Positions 42,591 to 54,308 of a stretch of 64,000 bases of DNA are shown here, piece after piece. The position numbers and the translations under genes are program-made. Position 1 is the first letter of the stretch. Each line of letters starts with the position of its first letter. The notes under the pieces are model-generated. The model saw only the letters and a list, made by a program, of their open reading frames with translations. It searched no databases and had not been told where the DNA came from. The stretch is taken from the NCBI GenBank assembly GCA_035582835.1, contig JAYKAV010002330.1, positions 889,286 to 953,285 on the forward strand, given 5' to 3'. This DNA is from Phoebastria nigripes. Its lineage: Eukaryota > Chordata > Aves > Procellariiformes > Diomedeidae.

Positions 42591-45500
42591 TAAATCCAAC
42601 TTGGTGGAATTCTTTTGGGGTTAACAAAACAGCTTTGTATGCTTCTGGTGGGGCTTTCCAACAGGCGTCTGTAGACCTTTCAGCACACAATAAGTGCCTT
42701 TAAAAGNGGCAGAGGGGTTTTCAGCTCTGGGTTTGGTCCTTGATGATGCGCTGTGTTTAGCTGATACAGTGCCTGTGGCTGGTACACGAACTGAGCAGAA
42801 ACACATTAAATTAGACACGTCACTTCTGGGTGGGTCTCACTTTTGCTCTCCCTTTGTGTAGTAATAAATCCTTCAAGTATTATTAAATTGTTTACTATGC
42901 AAATAGCCCAAAGAAACATCTTGCACCCCTTCATATTAAAAAAAAAAAAAAAAGTGCATGCTGTTTCTACTGTAGGGTACAAAGGGATGCTGACTACATC
43001 CCAGGGAAAGGAGCCAGGCTGCTGTAGTGGCCCTTTCTCCTAAAGGGTCCGATGATGGAGGAACCTTCTTGTAGCTCTTCTCACTGGAATATAAATCAAA
43101 CCAGGGACAAATAACAGCAAGATGCCAGATGGTAGCCATGCAGAACTTGGTCATCCCAACCCATATATCTTCCAAATGATGTGTCTCACCAAAGTATCTG
43201 AACTCTTGAGAAACACCAATGAACGTCACCTCAGTTCTGCAATACACAGGAGACAGTAAGAAATATCTTGATGTGTAGACAGGGAAGCTGAGTCAGCAAG
43301 AGAATAAATAACGTAAGGGTCCTGAGCGTGTGATGTGTGTCTCTGTTCTGACCGCAGAGCTTCCATTTCCCTTACATGCATCACAAAGTCACGTGTCCTC
43401 TTGAGCCTTGACCTGCCGAGGAAGGGACATTCAGCCCTGGTGTCACCTCTGTGGAAGCCACCTCTGTGAGGGCCGTGGGACAGTCAGTCCTTCTTCCAGA
43501 AGCTTTTTCTGGGGTTGCAAATTTGGGCATGGAGCTTTACTGATGGAGCAGTTTTTTCCTCTCACCTGCAAATGTAGGGTTGTGCGTTTCCAAAACTGGA
43601 GGGTACACAGTGGTAGCACAGCTCAGCATAGCCTCCACTGAGGTCTTGTTATGAAGAAAAAATTGTGGCACCAAGTGAATGCCCAGCCGGTGTGCCTCCA
43701 TCAAGGAATTCTGACAAGTCCTGCGGGTTTGCGGGTTTTTTTGTTGTTGTTTTATAATCAGAGAAAGAGACATCTACATTTTCCTTCAGAAAAGCTGGAG
43801 TTCAGCTTGGCATGATTCTGTGAGGTCTTGATGAAAAGCAGCATCCTTGTAGCTAGAGCACCTAAAATAGGGCTAGTCAATGGCAAGTCTTTCCTTTTGG
43901 TCCGCTTGATTCATTACACTGTTCAGAAAGTTATTAAGGATTGCAAGCTATAGTATCCATTCACTAGCTTAAATAATCAGCATGAGAAAAAGAGATTTTA
44001 TAAGTTTTATTTTTGTGGGCATTCACTGTCTCTCCAGCAAGACTAGGAAATAGCTTATAATTAAACGAGATGGATTTTTTCTTTGTGGTTTCCTTTTGCT
44101 GGCATTTTATGTAAATGTTTTGGCAATAGAATAATCTGTTCCTTCTCTCTCTTCTTCCCACATTGTTCTTACCTAAAGGTGTAAGGAAAAAGCATGGAAA
44201 ATCTGAGAAGGGTTTTTTTTCAGGAAGAGGCTTTCAAGGACATCTCCTAAGAATAGTCTACTCCGATATTTTTTAAAGCTGAGTTGGGGGGACTTAAGGT
44301 ATAAATATGCAGTAAATGGAGATTATTTTTCCCGTGTATATTTGGATGTTCAGATTTTCTGTCTTGAAGAGCAGTGAGTGATGAGAATAGTAAGAACTAA
44401 GAGACTGAAAGCTGAGAAATTGTGAAACAAACAAAATAAGAAATCTTTTAACTCCATTTCTTGTAGGGAAATGTTTCCAGCCTCTATTTAGCTCCAGTGA
44501 TCACTGAGCACGATGAAGGAAGGATATCTTTAAAAAACTGTTAAATGAAAAGGCTCAAATTCTTAAATTAATGCTTAACATGATGCCTCCAAGAGATCTT
44601 CAGGATATGGGCAATGAATTAGGCATATAATGAAACATTTTTGTTTTTACAGAAAAACTTACTGATTTCAGATAATTCCTTGTCATACAGGTCTAAAACA
44701 TAAGTGTTATTTCTTAAAGTACTTTTTGTTGATCTCCTGCACCTACCTAATGTTAATTCTATCAAAATTGCAATCTGATCTTTCTTCCAAATGTAGGTAA
44801 TGGGGTTTTGAAAGATGCTGAATGACAACTGGCATTACCACCCTATGAAGATTCTGTATTTTAACTTTTACATTCCTGTTGACTTCAGTGAAAAGATTAT
44901 TTGAGAGGATAATCAACTGCACTGAGATTTTAATTTCTATCAAATCACTGTTAGACTTCCTTTCCCTCTGCCTCCCTCTTGAGAGCTGCAGTATTTGTAT
45001 CAGCACCACCTGCGTTTCTTCCTACCAAACTAATTCCCAAGTTAATTAATTCTCCCACGGCACCCAGAAGAGGTGTGGGAATCCTGTTAGTCAAAGTGCA
45101 AGAAGAGGTGAGGCAGAGACTCCATCAGTTGTGCCTCTCGGGAAGCACCATAGCATCACGGGTTGATGCAGTCTGATTTTGAAATGCCTTGATATTTTTC
45201 AATCTGAATTGCACTGAATTTCACACTGAATTGCAGAATTTTGACCTGGACAGGTGTAGAACAGTGGTGTAAAACAAAACAGATGTAGATTTTTTAAACA
45301 GAAAACTAAGTGTAAAATTGGATACATTTCTCCATCAAAACAGTCAGTGTACAGCAGTTTTCTCCCAGAGCAGAAACTTCTCCTCCAGCTCTCTCCTGGT
45401 TTTGAGGTACACTTCAGTAGGAATGCCCAAGACTAAGAACTTGCTATTCTTTTGTCCCAGACCTACACCATTCACCAGAAATCATGCTTGTAGCCATGAG

Positions 45501-48500
45501 TTCATACATTGATTTCTAACTGCAGATGTAACTGAATTTCTGTGCACATTCTTGTACAAGCCACTTGCACAAGGAGTAATGCAACAAAGTACAGAGCCAT
45601 GAGGCAGTAGCTGTAGAGATTGTGTTAGTTTTGTATTTTAAAAAATGCAAATGAAGGTTGACTTCTTGAGGATATGGTGGTTTTTATGTTCATGATGATA
45701 AATAGTATTTACCATCAGGCAGGTTTTTTTGTGAGTTTCCATGGAGCAACAGAGATGGTCAGTTAATATAGAGAAAACAAATACCAATTAAAGAACTTAT
45801 CTGCTGCTGCTCATGTTCTGAGACCAAGATATAAAAATGATGTGTATTGCACCATGAAGTTTAAAGGGGTTATGCTTACACTGACAAAACAGGGGAAATT
45901 TCAGTAACGACCACGAGACGAGAGCAGAGAGCCAGACACAGCCCTGGAGAGGTGGAAATGAGAAGAGCTTCGTGCCGCACAGGGGGATGCCCTCCGCCAG
46001 CTGGACCATGGGGAACCACTCGCTCTCTAACACCCCACCAATAACTCCCAGAGCCCACAGCCCAAGGTACGGGAAGGCTGGNGATGAACCTCCAGCTCTG
46101 CTTGGGGTTCGGATGAGCTGGGGTGTTTCTTGTACCATCCAGGTCCCTGAGTCTGAAATGGAGAGCCACGAAACCAAGGGACATAGGTGGCCAGGGCCAC
46201 TGCTGGGAAGCACTGCTGCAGGAGCCGAGACCTTCACAAAGGGCTCATTACTCTCATTGACACACTTAGGAGTGCTGGTAACGGATCAAATGAATGGTCC
46301 TGTCTGCTGCACGTCCTAAGTCAAGCAACGAAAACAACTGATACAGGTAGCGTTGTGTCCCCTGTGCCTCTGAGGATGAGGACTCCCTTGGTTCTGTTCA
46401 AGCAATGGCTGCAGAAAAAGGCAGTGTTGTAGTTTGCCTTCTCACTAGTCAAAGCATTTCTTAAAAGAGGTTGATATTTTTGATAATAACTTTTGCATTG
46501 GAAGTAATTTACCCTGACTTTGTATGTTCATAGATGTTCACAGGTCAGCTGAATGTGAGGTTTTTCTGTATGAGAAAATAATGGTCATTTTTGTTTAAAT
46601 GGTGTTATTGAGGTCTCTGTTTTCCTTCCCTGTCATCTATATATTGAATTAAAAAGATGAGAGTCCCATCAGCCAGGTGACTCTGTGCTGGCTGGTGCAG
46701 ACAAGGACAAGTGGAAAGGCCTGGGCTTCCTGAGCTCCACTGAAATTCATATCTGCATAGAAAGCAATGTGAAGACAAACACAGCACGGGCCATTGACCA
46801 ACAGCCTTCTGTAGAGTATTTCCATCAAGAAAAGGCAAGTATAAGAGATCTGAAGAAGCTGGTGGGCTACCAGTAATTCCTTTGAGATCTAGAGAGCTGC
46901 CATTGGAGAGTTTTCCTGTAAGAGCATCTCCAAATATGTTCTCCTGAATCCTATTTCTAGAAAGTAATCTAAGAGTTAGGAACAACATCTGAGAAATCTG
47001 CGTGTTTCCACCGACCTAGAATTCACGCTAAAACAGTTTTTCTTTTGAAACCAAATTAGGGCTTGTCNGCAGGGCCACACATCGCACAACACTTGACATA
47101 ACATTACATTTTGGGCAGATCAAAAAAAATAAAACAGAGACTCCTCTAAGTGGACATCAGTGATGCTTCACAAATTCTGCCTCTATGGTTCACCAAGCAA
47201 CTTTAGAAACAACAGTTTATTCTCTATACTATCTGAAAAAAGTAAATTTAAATGATTGAGGGGACAGAGAAGAGGCTCACACTTGCATGGTCTTTCTCTA
47301 GCAGCTTGTCTATGCTGCCTATACACGAATCACTCCCAAATTATTCTGGTCACAAGTTTTCTTCAGATATGCCCGCACAAAAGTTGCCCTCAGATAAACT
47401 GGAGTGACACTTTCCAGCAAATCTCCCCTTCTCCAAAATCAGCTGTGCACATGCTTTTACTACTCAGTAAATGGAACGTAATGAGGAAAGCTCCTGGTGT
47501 CTCCCTGAGGTGAAGAGCACGGGTAGTTACTGCGGCGTAGCTGATATCCTGGGAAGTTATGCTTTACGCTACCCGTCAGCAATTAGCTTGCCTTGACTTT
47601 GGATTATTCCAGTTTAGCTTAAACCCGTTGCAAAGCAGATTGAATAAAATGGGAAAAGGGCAGAAGATTAAGAAGAAATTATCTGGGAATAGCAGTTGTG
47701 TCTTTTTTCAAGTACAGACACGTACTTAGACCTCACCTGCCCCAAGGTGTGTTCCCTGGGCCCTGTTCCCAACCTCCGGAGGACTGGTACCTTGCTCATC
47801 CTCTATCTGATGCAATGCTCTTCTCATCCTCATGTAACTTGTGATAACCAGCTGAATTAACTAGCTGCACCAGAACATACTTGTCTGAAATAGGGCTGTG
47901 ACAAACAGGTTAAAGCCATAAGCGTTCTTGCATAAAATCATTCTAGAAAGCCTGTGTCCAGTGGAAGCAATTAGTCTACTGGAAATGTGTTGCTTAAAGT
48001 ACTTAATTGCACAAAGTCAGTTAGATAAAGCGAAACTCACAATAGTGTCACAACAGAAGCCTTGATTATCCCAGCTCTTCCATCCTGCTACTTATCATTA
48101 TTAGTTTGTGTAGAATATTGCTTAACCTAAAATATTTCGCAACTCTTAAATAGCATGCACACATGAATGTGTCTCTGGCAGATGCCCGTCTCATCACTGC
48201 GTATTAGAACCAGGAAAGAAGAAAATGAGCTCAATGGCAATGGTTCATGTTTGGATCCATCCTTCCTTTCCTCCCCATCAGTATTCTGATTACCCAGCCA
48301 AGAGGATGCATTTCCACGAGGCACTTTATGTTTATCAATACTAATTGTAACTGCACAGAGGAGAATGCAATCCCGGCATTAGCAGCTGTTTTCCACATCA
48401 TTAGCTGTGCTATCCTTCATGCTCAAAATGTCTAGCTGCACCTTGATCAGTGTGACTAATATTTGCTCTTTAGCAAGGCATCTGTTTTTAATGAAACTTT

Positions 48501-49343
48501 AAAGGCAATTAGTAACTCAGTGTGTCGGTGAATAGGCTTTGTACATCTGAAGAGGAGTTAAAATCTTGCCTATAGTGTAGTAAATGAAAAGGGTTTAATG
48601 GTTCCAGAACAGTCATCAATTACCTCCATTATCCCATGAATTATCTCTTGCAAATTTCTTTGCAAGTGTAGTGATCTGGTTCCTTAAAAAACAAAGCTGA
48701 GAATGTTTTCCAGGCAGCAACATCTGCTTCAGGAATGAACTGGTGGGCGGCTTGTGGGAACATGCCTTATCGCAGGGAGCTGCTTATCGCTGGGACTGCC
48801 AACGCTCTTCCAGGTAGACTCAACAGGATTAGGAGGGGATTAAGAAAGGTGGTAGATTAGCATAACCTGCCTTTAACCTATGAAATCAAAATGTCAGAAA
48901 ATGTTTTGGTGCAGTATGTGTCATTTTCACACAGATCTGTTTTGTCTTCTGCCCTTATTCTTCCTGTAAACGAACGTATGTTGTCTATAGGGGAGATGGA
49001 CATAAATGGACACGTGAGATCTTAGAATTGATTCAGGCCTGGCCTTATGGCTAGATGACTATCTTGCACTGCCACTGTTGGCAGGTTTAATCATTTCAGG
49101 TGGAAATGAACTGGAAATGTACTGTTTCTAGAATACTAAAACCATTCATGCAAATTGAAAAGCTCTGGACTCTTAACGATGTCGTTCCTGTACGTACAGC
49201 TTCAGTGCGTGTATTGCAAGCATAGGAAATGAAACTGCATAGAAACATATTCATTTCCTTGCAAGATTCCTTGCTGAGGAATTGGATATCTCATATGATT
49301 ATGCCTTTTAAAGGAAACATGTGATTAGGGCACATTTTAAAAT
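42591..49343. other. non-coding intergenic sequence
   Basis: No recognisable exon. An A run at about 42938-42953 follows ordinary intergenic sequence and I do not recognise a retrocopied gene in front of it. Chance ORFs up to 146 codons (45797-46237, - strand) have no family features. The 48.5-48.7 kb stretch is unique and AT-rich. n bases occur near 42707, 46082 and 47068. Confidence 0.65.
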
Positions 49344-49402
49344 ATTGTTTTTCCTCCTTTCTTTCCTTTTTTTTTTTTTTTTTTTTTTTTNTTTTGTTTT
49401 TA
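49344..49402 (+). repeat. pyrimidine tract with poly-T run
   Basis: A C/T-rich lead-in is followed by about 29 T bases (49367-49395), interrupted only by an n at 49391. The n probably marks an uncertain homopolymer length. No retrotransposon body adjoins it on either side, so it is not an obvious insertion tail. Confidence 0.85.
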
Positions 49403-49872
49403 TAATTTGATTAAAGAAAAAGACTGATTATATGGCTGGACTTGTTTTATGGTTTAGTTTTTCCCTTTTCAACATAGAAGCACTAAAAACTCAAAGCCTG
49501 GTCCTCCCTTACTTGCAGCAACATTGGGGAAGAATAAGGGGTAATTATTATTAACACTTCAGCAGGAGAGAGCAGAATTGTGTCTCTGACAAAGAAATCC
49601 TTTATGCAACACCACTTGTCAGCGTACATTTTGAACAGATATTTCAGGAAAGGAAACCAGATACAAAGCTGAACTGGTAACTAAAAATCCTTTCTTTTCT
49701 AAGTCGCTCCCTTTTGACTCTCTTATCTCTTGCACCATCACCATTGCGATGCTGCTGGAGGTAATACACGAAATTATAGCCTAGAAGAGCCTGTATTTCT
49801 AATGTAGAAAAGAAAACAGATGGGTTCCCTTTATAAAGAGAAGGGCACTGACCCAGTTATCCCAGTTATCCT

Positions 49873-49889
49873 CCCCCCCCGCCCCCCCC
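49873..49889. repeat. C8-G-C8 tract
   Basis: Two runs of eight C are separated by one G, preceded by a short tandem CCCAGTTATC repeat. On the - strand this is a long G tract able to form a G-quadruplex. Confidence 0.85.
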
Positions 49890-50609
49890 GAGTAGTTTTG
49901 AGTTGCTGCAGCAGAAAATGGAGTGAATGTGAGTCTTGTGCTCTAACCGTCCAAAATGCAGAATTGCCACTGATTTCTAGCTCTTCCTGGCTTGCCAGAA
50001 TGAAATCTGCAGAAGAAACTGTGTTTTTTCACATGCAGACAACCTCCTGGCACTTCTATTTGTTGTACTCCTGCTAGATAAGCTTTTGTTTTGACTTCCC
50101 GAGTCACAATACTCCCACGTGAAGCAGGAGTGGAGTAAAAAGCTATCGCTCGAAAGCTTGGAGGATGCCACACGCAACTGTGGGAACAGTTTCAATAATC
50201 TCCTTCCGTATGAATTCAGCTGGGGTTATTTCCAAAGCAATTTAAACCAAGAACAGGGTTGCACACAGAGTTTTCTTTATCTGAAAAACAACCTTTTAAA
50301 TTATTTTTGTTATGGCTAAGCTGTTATTTGGCCAGCTGCCCCCTAAAATATTAGAGCTGTCAGAAAAGAGGGGAAGACACCAAGGCAGAAACAAGCAGCT
50401 GAGGGATATAAAAGGACGGTATTTGCTGAGTTTTGTCCTGCTACCAGGAACAGGCAAGTGTGCCCTAACCTGGAGACTTTCCACTAAAGCAGGCGAGGAG
50501 TGCTCTCTGCTGCAGTAACAGCCTGTACCTGAGCAGAGACACACAAGAGCTGTACATGCCAAACTGTTCCCAAAATGATTGTATAATGATAGTCCAATAC
50601 ATTCAATGA

Positions 50610-50725
50610 GTTATTAAGGCAGAGTCTCTGCAGCTTTCTCCATTCTTTGAAACGTTTTGAAATCAGAGTTATTAAGGCAGATTCAGTGTGCCTTTCTCCA
50701 TCCTTTTAAAGGTTTTGAAATTGCA
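50610..50725 (+). repeat. 58-bp tandem duplication, diverged
   Basis: Two adjacent units both begin GTTATTAAGGCAGA, share CTTTCTCCAT in the middle and end GTTTTGAAAT. The units start at 50610 and 50668. They differ by several substitutions and small indels, so the duplication is old. Confidence 0.85.
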
Positions 50726-51767
50726 CTGTTTAGTACCCTTTTAAAGAACACCTGCATACTACCACGTGTAAGGTATTTATAAATGGAAGGTACAAAATGA
50801 AAACACTGTGAATCTATATTGAATATAGAAATAAAAATATACTGCCAGAAGAGATCACTAAAACCAGGAAAAAAATCACACAAAGATATCATAATAACAG
50901 AATAAGAATAATAAAATTGAAAATCAAACTGACATTTTGACTCTCTGATTCAAAAAAGTACTTTCCCCATGCTTTAACTGATTCTTCAATCCAGCAATAT
51001 ATTAATAATCTTTTGGCACTGAGTCAGGAAAACATCCGAGTTCGGGATTGCACTTAAAGTGATGCTGAAGCGTTACTCTGCACAGGGTGAGATTTAAGTG
51101 CATGGATGGATGCTTCCCTGAATCGGGACCTGGCGTGATGCTACAGCCGCACTCGGCGCCGGTCCTGTGTCAGAAATGCGTGCAGCTCGCAAGGCCCCAA
51201 GCTGGAGGGTTTGTGCTCTGAGAAGACGCCAAAAGCAGTTTGTAAGGACAGATGAAGCGGCCACCGGTGCGGGAATATTTTGGGGCTGCAGCAGCACACA
51301 TGCAGCGCAGTGTGCGGAGTGTGAGTCGTCCTGAGCTCTGCCTCGTCAGGGTGGGTTTGTCAAGCTTCTCAGTGTGGGGAGAGAGCTGTTCCCAACTATT
51401 TTACCGGAGGGGTGTGTGTCTCCCTCCTCCACTCTCTGTGTGTGTCTTAGTGTGAAGCTTTTCCGCCTCGCAGCCAAGACTTGGACTTTTAATTTTTTTC
51501 TTATAGCTTTGACTTTCTATACGCTGAATTCAGCATCAAGATGTTACTCTTGTAGGAAGGTCGTCCCTTGAGCAATCACCTGGAGATCAGGTTATAGCTG
51601 GCCATCCTCACCAAGGCTCAACGGACATGGATGAAGTTGTAATTGAGTGGTATTTTTTAACTCTAAAAAGCAAGATTGTAGCAAAAAGCACAGACACTTG
51701 TGTATTAAGAGTTTATGTTTGTGACTTGAGCTACAGCTAAAGCTCTCACCTTACCTGGAAGGTCTCC
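50726..51767. other. non-coding intergenic sequence
   Basis: An AT-rich half followed from about 51.1 kb by moderately CpG-containing sequence. No recognisable gene. Confidence 0.65.
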
Positions 51768-52003
51768 ATTGCTCCGGGAGCATCCCGGGCTGTGCCGTAG
51801 CGGTACCCCGGCTGCGGGAAGGGCTGCAGGAGCCCCTGGAGCTGCCCTGCCTGCAGACAAACCCAGGGGACAGCAGCCAGGCGTTTCCAGCCCAGGCGGT
51901 CCCGCGGGCTGACGCAATTGCTGGTGCAGGCTCGTGCCGTTCCCTGCCGGTCTCCTCGCGCTGCGCAGCTCCCGGTCCCCATCCCCATCCCCATCCTCGC
52001 CAC
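51768..52003. promoter_or_regulatory. short CpG-dense patch
   Basis: About 20 CpG in about 240 bases by hand count, at roughly two-thirds GC, ending in a hexamer repeat (CCCCAT, three copies near 51976-51995). It lies about 200 bases left of the solo LTR. Overlapping ORFs on the - strand (109 and 85 codons) reflect composition. It is too short to be a standard CpG island; a promoter role is only a possibility. Confidence 0.35.
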
Positions 52004-52203
52004 GGGAGATTATCTGATCCTGGCAGCCAGGCATTGCATGGGGCAGTGCTGAGCTGTGTGCCTAAGCATACCTGGTCACAAAGTGATGGGAAAAGTGCTC
52101 CAGATAAATAAGTATTCCCCTTCCTTCTTCACACCCAAGCTCGAGCAAGGCTTAGAATAATTTGGTTAACTTTTTTTCCCCTTTTTTCTTCACATGTGTG
52201 TGT

Positions 52204-52970
52204 GATGCTGTTGCAGATGGAGTGAGAAAGAGAGATGCACTTCACTTGTCAGACAGAAGCAGCAATATGTTTGTTGATGTAAGACAGTGAGTTAACAAAG
52301 TCCAATGGTAAATGCGGCAGTGGTTCAACAAGATTTGATGGCAAGGTACGCTTGATTATTTACTGCATGGAGGACAGGGTCAGACAAAACTGTCAGGGAG
52401 ACCCTCCTGTTGAGTCATGAGGTTCAGAAGGGATCCCCTTGCTTTCTAACTCCTTCTCAGAGAGGAGTCTAGGTGCGGCTGGATCCAATCCTAGTCCCAG
52501 ACTTGGTCAACGGTTTATGTCTAAAGGATTATATATGTGCAATCAATCCTTTATATCACTTACCTAAGATTTCCAAGTTTAGCATGCTATTAGTCACTTA
52601 CNGAGGATCTGTTGCGGCAAGGAACCTCTCAACCTCGAGAAGGGACCTTCCCTACTCAAGGGGAGATCCCGGCGTGCAGCCCGCTGCTGAGCAGGAGAGC
52701 TCAAAGGGCTCTTGGGCTGCCCACTGTTTATGGGGGTAAGATGATTGACTCATAGTCATATTTACAACCCCACTGCAGACGTTAGTTTCTTTCAAATTTG
52801 GCTGGAGTTGGACATTGACCAGCACTATGGTTAGGTGAATGCATCGCCTATTGTGTTGTTATCTGTATCCATCACATGCATTCACCATCGTCCCCACAGG
52901 TGATTATCGCTTGAGCAGGGTTAGGGAAAAAGTCAGGTCAGGGGCAGGGGGTGCCCATTGTCACAGATGC
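52204..52970. mobile_element. solo LTR of an endogenous retrovirus with 5-bp target-site duplication
   Basis: The unit 52209-52965 (757 bases) begins TGTTGCAG and ends TTGTCACA, the TG...CA ends of retroviral LTRs. It is flanked by direct 5-base repeats GATGC at 52204-52208 and 52966-52970. A 5-base duplication is typical of ERVL-like elements. The interior contains TATA-like sequence on both strands near 52527-52556 (TATAAA on the - strand) and AP-1 motifs near 52413 and 52744. No internal retroviral genes or second LTR are present, so it is a solo LTR left by recombination. I also have a vague memory of similar avian ERVL LTRs; orientation is unresolved, with the - strand slightly favoured. 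One n lies near 52602. Confidence 0.65.
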
Positions 52971-54212
52971 TGAGCCCCAGCCAGAAGCTGGAGCACCCCA
53001 TGGGAGGCTGTTGTCTCTGGTGTTTGGAGCTTGGTCTCCTGCAGATTGGAAAGAGAAGCCTCCCGTGAGCTCCCTGGCCAGGCTCACGGCCCCGGCAGGT
53101 CTGCCTGGCAGCAATAGCCATGGCTCTGCAGCAGCACCGGGGAGCCCAGGGGAGAAGGAATCTCTGCGCACCCAGCTCAGAAGCAATGAGCCAGATGCCA
53201 CCATCAAAATGCTGTGTGAAAAATTAGTGTTTCCCCCGTCTGCTTTTCTTTCCTTCTTTGAAAGTTAGAGTTCTTTTATGCATCTCCTGANGTCACTTTT
53301 TCCAGCCTGCTTGCTTGTAACTATGAGGTCAAATAAAAAAATTTCAAGTTGGAATTTTTTTTAATCTGATCACATTCCTCCAGAAAATAAAGAATATTAT
53401 GAGCTTAGAGATAAAACTGACAGGGTTAATGACAGTCTTGGTTTTATAAGGTCCCTGCCATTAACGGTCCCTTCATCCTGACAGAGAGCAAACCATAATG
53501 TATTAAGAGAGACCCTGTTCCAAATGTTATTTGCAGGCAAATAACAGAGAGGAAAGATGAAAAGTGACTTTGCTGAAGTGTCTCAGCAGCTTAACAAGAT
53601 GATGGAAAAAGAAGCCAAATATCCAGACACCCAGGCCTCTGCTTTCCCACCGCACCACAAACAGATCACCACACTGCCCTTCATCAAAAAGACCTTTGGT
53701 TTTTATTTAGAAAAGAGAACAGGCTAGCTGTCTCCCTGAGGTTTGCTTATGGNTTTTTTTCCCAAACTCGCAGGGTGATAAACGTCTCCAGCTTCCTNTT
53801 TCTGGAGTTCTTGTTGCAGTGGTGGGCAATCGCTCTAAGATGTATCGAGATGCTGTTCTCAGGTGGAGCTCTTCTCCTTGCCTTTAAAAAAAGGATGAGC
53901 AAACAACGAGAAAAAAGATTATTTATTTGACTTTGCAAGGTGTACGTATGCAGTGACGGTTTCTGAGCGCTTGTGTCTGCTTTCCCGTTATCAAGTGGAG
54001 GTGGACGAAAGCGTTGGCAGAAAGCAGCCTGTGTGCTGTAGGTGACATCAGCACCAAAAAATCTCTGTACAGGAGAGCTGAAACGGGGGGAAGGGGGAAA
54101 TAAGTCTGCCCCTGTGGCAGACAAAACCGTATCAGCTACAAAGGCTGGTGACCACAAGCGGGACTCAGGACATCTGCTGAGACCCGGGTTGGAAACTGGA
54201 GACAGAGAGCCA
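52971..54212. other. non-coding intergenic sequence
   Basis: No recognisable exon. The longest chance ORF of the window outside CR1 (222 codons, 53747-54415, - strand) overlaps the right part; it contains two n bases, has no domain or compositional signature of a real protein, and I do not call it a gene. Confidence 0.6.
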
Positions 54213-54308
54213 TTATCTGCGGGACGAACCCGCCGCGGGTCTGCTCCCAGCTGCGCCTGGGTGGGGGTTGCTGAGTCATGCTCCGCTGTGGGAGGGTTTG
54301 CTGAGTCA
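54213..54308. promoter_or_regulatory. candidate enhancer core: GATA, CACCC and two NF-E2/MARE sites
   Basis: TGCTGAGTCA occurs at 54269-54278 and again at 54299-54308, start to start exactly 30 bases (about three helical turns). Read on the other strand it is TGACTCAGCA, the consensus shared by NF-E2, Maf/Bach and Nrf2 antioxidant-response elements. A CACCC-type KLF motif (GGGTGGGGG on +) is at 54259-54267 and a GATA motif (TTATCT on +, AGATAA on -) at 54213-54218. This combination is known from erythroid enhancers such as beta-globin HS2. The two halves look like a 30-base tandem duplication. Function is inference. Confidence 0.45.

Noticed and set aside
42085..42703. Two overlapping + strand ORFs of 162 and 158 codons
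   Set aside because: They run in different frames of the same GC-rich sequence and also face - strand ORFs; none resembles a protein.
42938..42953. A run as possible tail of a processed pseudogene
   Set aside because: The sequence in front of it has no ORF or similarity to any transcript I know, and retrocopies are rare in birds.
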